Positions 14,694 to 20,895 of a stretch of 20,897 nt of DNA are shown one piece after another. A program made the position numbers and the translations under genes. This stretch comes from Syntrophaceae bacterium UBA5744 (GTDB taxonomy: Bacteria; Desulfobacterota; Syntrophia; Syntrophales; UBA2192): assembly GCA_002419215.1 (NCBI GenBank), contig DIFQ01000041.1, positions 1 to 20,897 of the forward strand, in the 5' to 3' direction. Position 1 is the stretch's first letter. Each line of letters starts with the position of its first letter. The notes beneath the pieces were generated by a model, which saw nothing but the letters and a program-made list of their open reading frames with translations, was not told the DNA's origin and did not search any database.

Positions 14694-15441
14694 TTACACG
14701 GGAGGGAAGTCGAGACTCGCAAAACGGATCATCGCGCGATTTCCTTCACACGCTTGTTATTGCGAGGTGTTTTGCGGCGCGGCCTGGGTCTTTTTCGGCA
14801 AGCAGCCGTCGAAGGTGGAGGTCCTGAACGACCGGGACGGCGAGGTTATCAACCTCTTTCGAGTGGTTCAGAACCATTACGAGGAGTTCATCCGGCAGTT
14901 CAAATATTATGTGGTCTCCCGAAAGCTCTTCGAGATCATCAAGCGTCAGGATCCCTTTACCCTGACGGACATCCAGAGGGCCGTTAAATGCTTCTACATC
15001 ATGAAGACGAGCTTCGCTGGGAAGCTAATAAACCCCACTTTCGGGTATGGGACGACGTCGCCGTCGCGGCTGAGCATCCTCGATCTTGAGGAGAAGATAT
15101 TGGAGATGCACTGGCGACTCGCCGGCGTCTACATCGAGAACCTGGACTATAAGGACTGCATCGAGCGCTATGACAGGCCTCACACGCTCTTTTATCTGGA
15201 TCCGCCATACTACGGCACGAAAGATTACCGGCACAACATGGTCGACCAGGACTACCTCGACCTGGCCGGGATACTCGTCGGCGTGAAGGGCCGTTTCATC
15301 CTTTCTCTTGGAGATCACAAACGGATCAGGGAGATATATAGGGAATTCAAGCTCGAGTCGATCACCACGAGCTATTCGAGAGGCAAATCCAAGGAGAGCA
15401 GAGGTAAGGCAAGAGCAGAGCTGATAATCACCAATTATTGA
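14677..15441 (+). CDS. D12-class N6-adenine DNA methyltransferase (Dam-like)
   Basis: This 254-residue enzyme would transfer a methyl group from S-adenosylmethionine to adenine N6 in DNA. The N-terminus has Y-T-G-G-K-S-R-L-A-K, and motif I follows as Y-C-E-V-F-C-G-A around residues 28-35. The catalytic D-P-P-Y tetrad is at 175-178 (L-D-P-P-Y-Y-G). Length and layout match D12/Dam proteins. AAGGAAGG precedes ATG. No restriction gene is adjacent, so it is an orphan, commonly used by phages to protect DNA from host restriction or to tune expression. Target sequence unknown. It lies after the tail genes, at what may be the prophage's right edge. Confidence 0.9.
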   Translation: MNSPLNYTGGKSRLAKRIIARFPSHACYCEVFCGAAWVFFGKQPSKVEVLNDRDGEVINLFRVVQNHYEEFIRQFKYYVVSRKLFEIIKRQDPFTLTDIQRAVKCFYIMKTSFAGKLINPTFGYGTTSPSRLSILDLEEKILEMHWRLAGVYIENLDYKDCIERYDRPHTLFYLDPPYYGTKDYRHNMVDQDYLDLAGILVGVKGRFILSLGDHKRIREIYREFKLESITTSYSRGKSKESRGKARAELIITNY

Positions 15442-15463
15442 CAAATAGATCGAGAAATGCGCA

Positions 15464-15582
15464 CCTGACCGATTGTCAAAACTAAATCGGACAGGATTCG
15501 TGTATCTTGCAGTTAGCCAGAGAAATATTTCTCCATCTATTTGCAAATGTTCTCCAACTAATTGTCAAACTATACGGGGATA
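15464..15582. promoter_or_regulatory. AT-rich palindrome and direct-repeat cluster (operator or att candidate)
   Basis: CCGATT...AATCGG flanks a 10-nt loop near 15469-15490. GAGAAATATTTCTC is a perfect 14-bp palindrome at 15520-15533. ATTTGCAAAT is a palindrome at 15539-15548. TTCTCCATCTATTTG (15529-15543) recurs as TTCTCCAACTAATTG (15550-15564), 13 of 15 identical and 21 bp apart. ATTGTCAAA occurs at 15472 and 15561. This density suggests a protein-binding region, for a repressor, integrase or replication protein. No partner gene is in view. Confidence 0.4.
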
Positions 15583-15735
15583 GGGTATCGGGTATCGGGA
15601 AGAAAGGTCAAAACCGGAGGGCAAGAGAACATGAAGGAGAAGGTTGGAGAAGCAGAGAGCATGAAGTCGGCTACCGACTCATCCAACGTTCTTACCCTCT
15701 CACCATCTTAGCTTCTTGATTGGCGGGATGCGCCC

Positions 15736-15775
15736 CCGGTTACCCTTTTGAAAGGGGGATAACCGGCTTTCATTT
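15736..15775 (+). terminator. Terminator-like hairpin downstream of the methyltransferase
   Basis: CCGGTTA at 15736-15742 pairs with TAACCGG at 15760-15766, and the inner CCC pairs with GGG around TTTTGAAA. CTTTCATTTT follows, a broken U-tract. It could end the methyltransferase transcript or insulate the host genes downstream. Confidence 0.45.
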
Positions 15776-15984
15776 TCAGGCGGGTCAAAAATGGCCAGAT
15801 GCAAGGCGCCCCTTTCGCTCTTCCTCACTTCTGCTCTTCCGATCTTCGCAGTCTTGACGCCTGAAGACAGACCCAAGGCATTCAGCCGGATTGCGGCTGC
15901 ATAGGCGCATGTCCTATGGCCCTGTCAGACCCCCTCTGCCTTGTCCGGGCCCGGCATTCCTATCCGAGATTCAGACGGGCGCCG

Positions 15985-16013
15985 ATTTTCAAAAAGTGAA
16001 AAAACTATATATT
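15985..16013 (+). promoter_or_regulatory. Possible promoter before the microprotein cluster
   Basis: TATATT at 16008-16013 makes a fair -10 element in an A-rich context. The best -35 candidate, around 15985-15991 (ATTTTCA), is weak. The site lies about 55 nt before the first microprotein start. Suggestive only. Confidence 0.25.
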
Positions 16014-16066
16014 GAGCTTAACGAAAGGGAACAAAGACCATGAGGTTTAGGAAAGGAGACACGACC

Positions 16067-16198
16067 ATGAAAGAGAAAGCCAGGAACGTGAAGACCGACA
16101 AGAAGTACTGGACCGACCCGATGAGCTTCCCCGTTAACACGCCGAAACGCGGCCGGTCGGGAGAAAACACGGGATGTCAAGGCGAGGCGCAGACATGA
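16067..16198 (+). CDS. Microprotein 1 of a tandem family, W-x-D-P-M-[SC]-[FY]-P core
   Basis: ATG at 16067 follows AAGGAG by 8 nt. An in-frame ATG at 16040 is possible but has a poorer site. It encodes 43 residues with a Lys/Glu-rich N-terminus, then D-K-K-Y-W-T-D-P-M-S-F-P-V at about residues 12-24. A polar tail follows (N-T-P-K-R-G-R-S-G and so on). The same core recurs in the next two ORFs. There is no signal peptide or membrane segment. The stop overlaps the next start as ATGA. I do not recognise the family. The D-P-M-S/C stretch slightly recalls the D-P-V-C of YHS metal-binding domains, but the protein is too short to be one. Confidence 0.6.
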   Translation: MKEKARNVKTDKKYWTDPMSFPVNTPKRGRSGENTGCQGEAQT

Positions 16199-16296
16199 AG
16201 AAGGAACGGATCGAAAAAGGGACCAAGGCGTTCCGGCGCGGCGGCATCTGGTACGACCCCATGTGTTTCCCGGAATTTGAGAGGAAAACCGACTGA
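16195..16296 (+). CDS. Microprotein 2 of the tandem family
   Basis: It starts at the ATGA overlap with microprotein 1, with GAGG 7 nt upstream, and encodes 33 residues. The N-terminal half is basic (M-K-K-E-R-I-E-K-G-T-K). The core R-G-G-I-W-Y-D-P-M-C-F-P-E lies at about residues 15-27, followed by a short charged end. It is the most compact member and keeps the W, D-P-M, aromatic and final Pro. The overlap with its neighbour and the shared core argue strongly against chance ORFs. Function unknown; a peptide regulator, a metal- or thiol-binding peptide, and a peptide precursor are all open. Confidence 0.6.
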   Translation: MKKERIEKGTKAFRRGGIWYDPMCFPEFERKTD

Positions 16297-16361
16297 TCCA
16301 ACCTATCGCAGCCGGCAAGGCAACGCGGGCCGGAAGCAAGAAAATGAGACGGGAGGTCATC

Positions 16362-16484
16362 ATGAACTACTACGAGGCGGCAAAAAAGGTGCAGGACCAA
16401 AAGGACATCCATTTTCTGAAAGAGATCAAGAAGGACAAGAAGTTCTGGGCGGACCCCATGTGCTATCCGGTGTGTACCGCATAG
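16362..16484 (+). CDS. Microprotein 3 of the tandem family
   Basis: ATG at 16362 follows GGGAGGT by 4-5 nt; an in-frame ATG at 16344 would add six residues. It encodes 40 residues: a helical, charged N-terminus (Y-Y-E-A-A-K-K-V-Q-D-Q-K), then K-D-K-K-F-W-A-D-P-M-C-Y-P-V near the C-terminus, then C-T-A. It is closest to microprotein 1 over the core (D-K-K-Y-W versus D-K-K-F-W), which suggests tandem duplication. Two Cys lie within five residues. It is separated from microprotein 2 by 65 nt and lies 161 nt before the formate channel gene, same strand, with no clear terminator between. Function unknown. Confidence 0.6.
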   Translation: MNYYEAAKKVQDQKDIHFLKEIKKDKKFWADPMCYPVCTA

Positions 16485-16645
16485 GGGATGACTGCAGGGG
16501 TGATGTCCCTACTGCGATCAGCGCGGAACGATCCATGGCCGATCACGATTTCAGTCTCTCACCTGAAGTTGGTGAAAAGACTCTACTTGTCTCTTTGGAT
16601 GGTTTCCGGGGCCACTGAAATATCTTATTGAACAGGGAGCAGCAA

Positions 16646-17473
16646 TTGGCTCACAAACCGGTAGAAATTGTTGAATTGGCAGGCAATGCCGGAAAGTATA
16701 AGGCAAGTCTGGGCACTCCAAATTTTCTGGTAAGAAGTTTCATGGCGGGTCTATTGATCGCGGTAGGCGCCGCACTCTGCACCGTCTGTGGAACAGGAGT
16801 GGAAAAAACCCTGGGCCCCGGTTTCAAGGCCCTGATTGGCGGCGCGGTTTTCCCGGTGGGCCTCATTGCCATCGTGCTGACAGGCATGTCGCTCTTTACG
16901 GGCGATACGATGCTTATTCCCATGGCCGTCTTTCAGAAAAAAACCACATGGGGCAAAGTGTTTAATGCCTGGACCTGGGTATATATCGGAAATTTTGTCG
17001 GCTCCATTTTCTGGGCATACCTGATGGTTGTCGGTCCCTTGAGCAAAGGGGGAGGCCCCGAATTAACGGTATTCGGACAGAACGCCATCACGATTGCCGA
17101 AGGAAAGGTCCTCCCTTACATCGCAACGGGCACCCTCGGTCTCTGGTCCGCTTTCATGAAGGGCATAGCCTGCAACCTGCTGGTCAATGTCGCCATCCTG
17201 CTCGCTTTTGCATCAAAGAACATGATAGGAAAATTTTTCGGCATATGGTTTCCCATCATGGCCTTCGTCTCCTCGGGGTTTGAGCACTCCGTCGCAAACA
17301 TGTATTTCATTCCCACGGGAATCATGCTGGGCGCCAATGTCACCTGGGCGCAGTTCGTCGAATGGAATCTGATCCCCGTGACCCTGGGGAACATTGTGGG
17401 CGGATTTATCTTTATCGGTGCGGTTTATTTCTATTCCTTCAAAAAAGAACTCTCCTCGATGTCACCGACATAG
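16646..17473 (+). CDS. Formate/nitrite transporter (FNT) family channel
   Basis: This encodes 275 residues from TTG at 16646, chosen because AGGGAGC lies 5-6 nt upstream. An in-frame TTG at 16628 lacks such a site. FNT proteins are pentameric inner-membrane channels for formate, nitrite or hydrosulfide. Six membrane segments are visible. Family landmarks are L-F-T-G-D-T-M-L-I-P after the second segment, C-N-L-L-V-N-V-A, and G-F-E-H-S-V-A-N-M-Y-F, whose His (about residue 214) corresponds to the conserved pore His of FocA. The L-F-T-G-D form is closer to FdhC/FocA formate types than to NirC. The universal stress gene follows after 76 nt, probably in one operon. Substrate is inferred. Confidence 0.9.
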   Translation: MAHKPVEIVELAGNAGKYKASLGTPNFLVRSFMAGLLIAVGAALCTVCGTGVEKTLGPGFKALIGGAVFPVGLIAIVLTGMSLFTGDTMLIPMAVFQKKTTWGKVFNAWTWVYIGNFVGSIFWAYLMVVGPLSKGGGPELTVFGQNAITIAEGKVLPYIATGTLGLWSAFMKGIACNLLVNVAILLAFASKNMIGKFFGIWFPIMAFVSSGFEHSVANMYFIPTGIMLGANVTWAQFVEWNLIPVTLGNIVGGFIFIGAVYFYSFKKELSSMSPT

Positions 17474-17549
17474 CGAAGGCCTCGGGAACCCGTGCCGCAG
17501 CTTTTTCATGCCGGATGTTTGTTGTTCGAGACGGCTCGGAGGTTTTTCC

Positions 17550-18035
17550 TTGACGTCGATACCCAAAATCAAAAGGATCCTTTACACAACCGACCTCAGC
17601 GAAAATTCTGTCTATGTTTTCCGTTATGCATTGAGCTCGGCTGAAGTCCACGATGCCGAAATCCACATCCTGTATGTGCTGAAATACTTTTTCCCCCTGC
17701 CATACAGTTTTTTCGCCGCAACGACTCCGGAAGATGAAAAACCCGCCATCCTGGAACAAATCAAGAAAAGACTGGATGACTTTGTCCGACGGGAACTCGA
17801 AAATAATCCCGCCAGGATGACCCGTGTTTCTTCGATCCAGGTGATCGAGGGAGACCCTGTTGTAGAAATCCTTAAAAAAGCGGATGAGATCAAGGCCGAT
17901 GTACTGATCATGGGTACCCACGGCAAGGGGCTCGTGTCTCAAACCTTTTTAGGCAGCGTGGCCACCGATGTTTTGCAGCACAGCAGAGTCCCCGTTTTCA
18001 TCATTCCCATTCCCAGGGAATGGGGCACGCGTTGA
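17550..18035 (+). CDS. Universal stress protein, UspA family
   Basis: This encodes 161 residues from TTG at 17550, preceded by GGAGG at 7 nt. Longer in-frame starts would run back into the FNT gene. The Usp fold is clear: K-R-I-L-Y-T-T-D-L-S-E-N-S at the N-terminus, then A-E-I-H-I-L-Y-V, A-D-V-L-I-M-G-T-H-G, and P-V-F-I-I-P at the end. The ATP-binding signature G-x2-G-x9-G-[ST] is present as G-T-H-G-K-G and then L-G-S (about residues 130-145). Pairing with a membrane transporter is common for Usp proteins, which may sense nucleotide status and adjust transport. This one is probably co-transcribed with the FNT channel. Confidence 0.88.
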   Translation: MTSIPKIKRILYTTDLSENSVYVFRYALSSAEVHDAEIHILYVLKYFFPLPYSFFAATTPEDEKPAILEQIKKRLDDFVRRELENNPARMTRVSSIQVIEGDPVVEILKKADEIKADVLIMGTHGKGLVSQTFLGSVATDVLQHSRVPVFIIPIPREWGTR

Positions 18036-18047
18036 CCCGGTAACGAT

Positions 18048-18067
18048 CGGGCGTCCTGACGCGCCCG
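18048..18067 (+). terminator. Weak hairpin after the universal stress gene
   Basis: CGGGCG at 18048-18053 pairs with CGCCCG at 18062-18067 around an 8-nt loop, 12 nt after the stop. No T-tract follows, so termination here would be inefficient or Rho-assisted. The rest of the 254-nt gap to the next gene (18068-18289) shows no further feature that I can support. Confidence 0.3.
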
Positions 18068-18289
18068 GACTCCGGTTCCCGAAGCATCCACACGTTCACA
18101 ATCACAGCTTTGCCGGCATGGGCAACGGCGAGGCCTTTGATCCGTGCGTTCACGTTGCCTGAAGCCTTGCCAGGGTGTTTTATCCAGCCTTTCAATTCGC
18201 AATAAATGATGATAATTTCTGTCGGGACCCTGTAAATTCCTGCGATACCCGCATCGTGACGGCCTTTTGTGCGCGGGGAGGTGAAATCG

Positions 18290-19261
18290 ATGAGCAAGCG
18301 AGGCAAGCAACCTTCCGGGCCTTCCGTCCCGATCAGCCCCGAGGAACGATACCGGAGCCTTTTCGACAACGCCGGCGAGGGGATTTACCAGTCCTCCGTT
18401 TCCGGCCGGATTCTCAATATCAACCCGGCCCTCGCGACACTCTTCGGGTATCGCTCTCCCGAGGAGATGAAGAGGAATATAAAAAATGCATACCGGCAGA
18501 TCTACGCGGACCGGAAACAGAGGGAAAAAGTCATGCGGGAGGTCGAAGCCCGGGGGCATGCGCAGTACGAGTTCCGATTTCTCCGGAAGGACAAGAGCCA
18601 GGGATGGGGTTTTACGAGCATGCACGCCGTCCGCAACGCCCACGGAAAGACCGCCTATTACGAGGGATTTTTCATCGACATCACGGAGCGCAAGGAGATG
18701 GTGGAGAAGCTCCGGGAAGCGCACGATTTTCTCGAACAGCGTGTCGTCGAGAGGACCCGGCAAATCGCACAGCTCAACCGGGAACTCGCCGCGGACATTG
18801 CGCAGCGCAAAAAGGTTGAAAAGGAGCTGAAGCGGCGAACCGTCAAGCTCGAAGAGCTCAACATCACCCTGCGCACGCTCCTGGACCAGCGGGAGGCCGA
18901 TCGCAAGGCCCTGGAACAACAGATCATGACCAACATCGACGACCTGATCATGCCCGGCTTCGAGCGGCTCAAGGAGACGGCGCTCGCCCGCGAGGCAGGC
19001 TCGATCATCCAGAGCCTGCAGGAGAACCTCCGGACCCTCACCTCTCCCTTCCTGAACCGGATCAAGTCCGATGCCCATCTGACCTTCACGGAGCTCCACG
19101 TCGCGAACTTCATCCGGAAGGGAAAGAGCTCCAAGGAAATCGCGGACCTGATGAAGCTCTCCGCGGCCACCGTCAATGTTCACCGGAACAGCATCCGCAA
19201 AAAGTTGGGGATCACGAGAAAGAAGATCAGCCTGCAGACCTATCTCTTGAACGAGTCGTAG
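18290..19261 (+). CDS. PAS sensor - LuxR-type DNA-binding regulator
   Basis: I start this at ATG 18290, 7 nt after GGGGAGGT, rather than at GTG 18269, giving 323 residues. Residues 20-135 form a PAS domain (Y-R-S-L-F-D-N-A-G-E-G-I-Y-Q-S, then I-N-P-A-L-A-T-L-F-G-Y, ending F-I-D-I-T-E-R-K). A long helical coiled coil runs from about 135 to 255. The C-terminal LuxR/GerE helix-turn-helix is F-T-E-L-H-V-A-N-F-I-R-K-G and S-S-K-E-I-A-D-L-M, then T-V-N-V-H-R-N-S-I-R-K-K-L. No kinase or receiver domain is present, so it likely couples ligand sensing directly to DNA binding. A strong terminator follows. Ligand and targets are unknown; neighbouring transporters are candidates. Confidence 0.88.
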   Translation: MSKRGKQPSGPSVPISPEERYRSLFDNAGEGIYQSSVSGRILNINPALATLFGYRSPEEMKRNIKNAYRQIYADRKQREKVMREVEARGHAQYEFRFLRKDKSQGWGFTSMHAVRNAHGKTAYYEGFFIDITERKEMVEKLREAHDFLEQRVVERTRQIAQLNRELAADIAQRKKVEKELKRRTVKLEELNITLRTLLDQREADRKALEQQIMTNIDDLIMPGFERLKETALAREAGSIIQSLQENLRTLTSPFLNRIKSDAHLTFTELHVANFIRKGKSSKEIADLMKLSAATVNVHRNSIRKKLGITRKKISLQTYLLNES

Positions 19262-19287
19262 GATTTTTACCCATTGCGGGAGAACAG

Positions 19288-19324
19288 GAAGGGGCAGGCC
19301 CGGAGAGCCTGCCCCTTCTTTTCA
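19288..19324. terminator. Bidirectional intrinsic terminator between convergent genes
   Basis: A perfect 12-bp stem (GAAGGGGCAGGC at 19288-19299 with GCCTGCCCCTTC at 19307-19318) has a 7-nt loop and TTTT after it. It serves the regulator gene on + and, with a weaker T-run on the other side, the acetate transporter on -. Confidence 0.85.
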
Positions 19325-19349
19325 ATGCGGGATACGAACCGGGATCCCC

Positions 19350-19943
19350 CTATTTCACAAACGGGGTGGGAACCGGGTAGATCGCGCGGCCGTACACCGT
19401 GTTGCAGGTAATGGCTCCGGCGAGGTAGACACCGGCCCAGCCGCAGATAATCAGCAGCCAGCCCACGATGGGCTTGCCGATTGCGGGATCCATCTTGCCG
19501 AGATCGAGGAACACGATGCACCACAGAACGATGTCGAGCATGATGACGGTCAGGAAGAGGAGCTTGTTGGACTTTGCGTAAGCGGGGGTGACGGCGGTGA
19601 GGAAGCCGGCCCCGGCCATCCAGGTCCATCCCTCGACGTAGGCGTGGGGAGCCATGCCGAACTTGATCATGAGGAACTTGGCCAGAACGCTCAGCGAAGC
19701 GCCGAACATGAAGAAAGCCGAGAAGAACAGGAAGACGTTGCCGCCGGTGATGTTATGATCTTTTAATTCCATCACGGCAACCGTGTATTGGACGACGCCG
19801 CCGCCGACAAGCCATGCAAACAGGATGGGAAGGCCTTCGACCTTGACCCAGCCAAGAAATACCGCGCCGAAACCAAAGCATGCAACTGCGAGTGCAGCCA
19901 GACCGGCAGGGCCGGGGGATGCAAAGGTATGCTCTTGCGCCAT
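19350..19943 (-). CDS. Acetate transporter, GPR1/FUN34/YaaH (AceTr/SatP) family
   Basis: This encodes 197 residues with six predicted membrane segments, the usual AceTr length. These are inner-membrane acetate/succinate uptake or exchange channels. The family N-terminal motif N-P-A-P-L-G-L appears in altered form as S-P-G-P-A-G-L at residues 9-15, with Ser for Asn. Further family features are F-G-F-G-A-V-F, a G-G-x-V-Q-Y segment near residues 48-52 and an F-F-S-A-F-F-M-F-G-A segment in the third helix. AAGGAGG precedes ATG by a normal distance on the minus strand. Only 54 nt separate the start from an insertion sequence, so its native promoter may be displaced. The gene converges on the regulator. 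Confidence 0.85.
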   Translation of the reverse strand: MAQEHTFASPGPAGLAALAVACFGFGAVFLGWVKVEGLPILFAWLVGGGVVQYTVAVMELKDHNITGGNVFLFFSAFFMFGASLSVLAKFLMIKFGMAPHAYVEGWTWMAGAGFLTAVTPAYAKSNKLLFLTVIMLDIVLWCIVFLDLGKMDPAIGKPIVGWLLIICGWAGVYLAGAITCNTVYGRAIYPVPTPFVK

Positions 19944-19989
19944 AACGAATCCTCCTTTTCAGATTATGAATTGAACCGTGTATGGATCT

Positions 19990-19997
19990 AAATAAAT
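19990..19997. repeat. Left copy of presumed 8-bp target site duplication
   Basis: AAATAAAT directly abuts the left inverted repeat. The right copy is cut by the window edge after AA, which agrees with it as far as it goes. Confidence 0.45.
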
Positions 19998-20021
19998 GGT
20001 AATTAGTCCCGTTTTGGCACC
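19998..20021 (+). repeat. Left terminal inverted repeat of the IS
   Basis: GGTAATTAGTCCCG then TTTTGGCACC. It matches the reverse complement of the right repeat except at positions 8, 9, 13 and 17. It contains the transposase stop codon (TAA on the minus strand). Confidence 0.85.
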
Positions 20022-20854
20022 AGATCGCAGAGGTAGTTGGCTACCTGATCGAAGAGATCTCCGGTGCGGTGATTATACCGGAACTCCAGTTCTTTGAGAT
20101 ACAGAGGAAAGCGGTCCTTGGAGACGCCATGATGTTTCATCAGTCTCTCCTTGGCCCAACTCCAAAATCCCTCCAGGCCGTTGATGTAGACCCTGCCGGA
20201 AGAGAAGTACTTCTGGTGGTCCACCTTCAAGTGCCGATAGCCGCAGAACATGAGGCTGTCGTAGCTTCGGAACTTATCGGTATAGACCACACTGCCTCGA
20301 CGGACCTTCTTGACGGTGAGCTTGAGCAGCGTGGCGGCCGAGACGTCCGGAACGACACTGACGTGAACATGGCCCTCACGCTCCAGGATGCCGAAGACTG
20401 GCACTTTGCCGGCAGCTCCCCGGCCCCGGTTTCCCTTGCGACGGCCTCCGAAGTAGGCCTCATCGAGCTCGATCTCGCCGCCCAGCAAACTCGGGGCATC
20501 CTCGGCGTGGCTCAGGATCGCCATCCGGATCGTGCTGACGGCTCCATAGACGGCCCGATAGGACAGACCGAGCTGCAGGGACATTTTGCGGACGGAGACC
20601 TCTAATTCAAAGAGCTTGATCAGCGAGAGCCACTGCAGCGCGCTCAGACGGCCGTAATTAATCCAGCGGCCCGAAAAGTCATGAAACGTATAGTCGCAGC
20701 GGGAACAACGAGAACGTCCCTCTTGTAATTTGTAGAGCTTACGGCAGCGACAGCGAGGGCAAAAACGCTGATGGTTTTTGAAGCATTTTCCCAGCAGATA
20801 TTTTCTGGCCCTGCTCTCGCTCGAAATCAGCTTGTAGTATGCGTCTAACTCCAT
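20003..20854 (-). CDS. IS1595-family (ISXO2-like) transposase
   Basis: This encodes 283 residues. A zinc-ribbon is visible as C32-x2-C35 and C50-x2-C53. The ISXO2-like catalytic core follows, with D131 in E-L-D-E-A-Y-F-G-G, D193 in V-Y-T-D-K-F-R-S-Y, and N225 or E228 in I-N-G-L-E-G-F-W-S-W as the third acidic or Asn position. The length is typical and there is no frameshift. A ribosome site, AAGGG, lies about 5 nt before ATG on the minus strand. The enzyme would cut and rejoin the element ends at the 24-bp repeats. The gene starts just inside the right repeat and stops inside the left one. Confidence 0.92.
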   Translation of the reverse strand: MELDAYYKLISSESRARKYLLGKCFKNHQRFCPRCRCRKLYKLQEGRSRCSRCDYTFHDFSGRWINYGRLSALQWLSLIKLFELEVSVRKMSLQLGLSYRAVYGAVSTIRMAILSHAEDAPSLLGGEIELDEAYFGGRRKGNRGRGAAGKVPVFGILEREGHVHVSVVPDVSAATLLKLTVKKVRRGSVVYTDKFRSYDSLMFCGYRHLKVDHQKYFSSGRVYINGLEGFWSWAKERLMKHHGVSKDRFPLYLKELEFRYNHRTGDLFDQVANYLCDLVPKRD

Positions 20855-20871
20855 ACGGCACCCTTAACACA

Positions 20872-20895
20872 GGTGCCAGAACAGGATCAATTACC
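20872..20895 (-). repeat. Right terminal inverted repeat of the IS
   Basis: On the minus strand it reads GGTAATTGATCCTG then TTCTGGCACC, pairing with the left repeat at 20 of 24 positions. Confidence 0.85.

Larger units (their letters stand above)
15442..16066. other. Gene-poor stretch at the putative prophage-host junction
   Basis: I see no convincing gene in these 625 nt. It begins with the AT-rich repeat cluster. GGGTATCGGGTATCGGG short tandem units follow at about 15587-15600, then purine-rich sequence with two A-C/G-CATGAAG units, then an AGTCGG/CCGACT hairpin at 15665-15679. The strong hairpin at 15736-15766 follows. A 6-bp inverted repeat with a 7-nt gap lies at 15900-15918 (CATAGG...CCTATG). 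An A-rich leader with TATATT at 16008-16013 precedes the microprotein genes. The change from phage to host genes falls here. Confidence 0.55.
19998..20895 (-). mobile_element. Complete IS1595-family insertion sequence, 898 bp
   Basis: An intact transposase is bounded by 24-bp terminal inverted repeats (20 of 24 identical) at 19998-20021 and 20872-20895. The left flank is AAATAAAT at 19990-19997. The right flank begins AA before the window ends, consistent with an 8-bp target duplication as is usual for IS1595. Intact ends and ORF suggest recent or still possible mobility. Confidence 0.85.

Noticed and set aside
15507..15719. 70-codon ORF with repeated R-E-H-E after the methyltransferase
   Set aside because: TTG start without a ribosome site. 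The repeat follows from purine-rich DNA repeats rather than protein logic.
15791..15904. 37-codon ORF with a signal-peptide-like start
   Set aside because: No Shine-Dalgarno sequence, and it contains the adapter-like 14-mer, so it is not a reliable gene.
15442..16066. CRISPR array
   Set aside because: The repeats here are too short, too few and irregularly spaced, and there are no cas genes.
16277..16618. 113-codon ORF overlapping microproteins 2 and 3
   Set aside because: Wrong frame relative to the shared microprotein core. The translation is Gly/Arg/His-rich with no motif.
18001..18369. Minus-strand ORF of 122 codons across the gap before the PAS-LuxR gene
   Set aside because: It overlaps the ends of both neighbouring genes in antisense and has no recognisable family or good ribosome site. 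I considered a gene remnant but could not support it.
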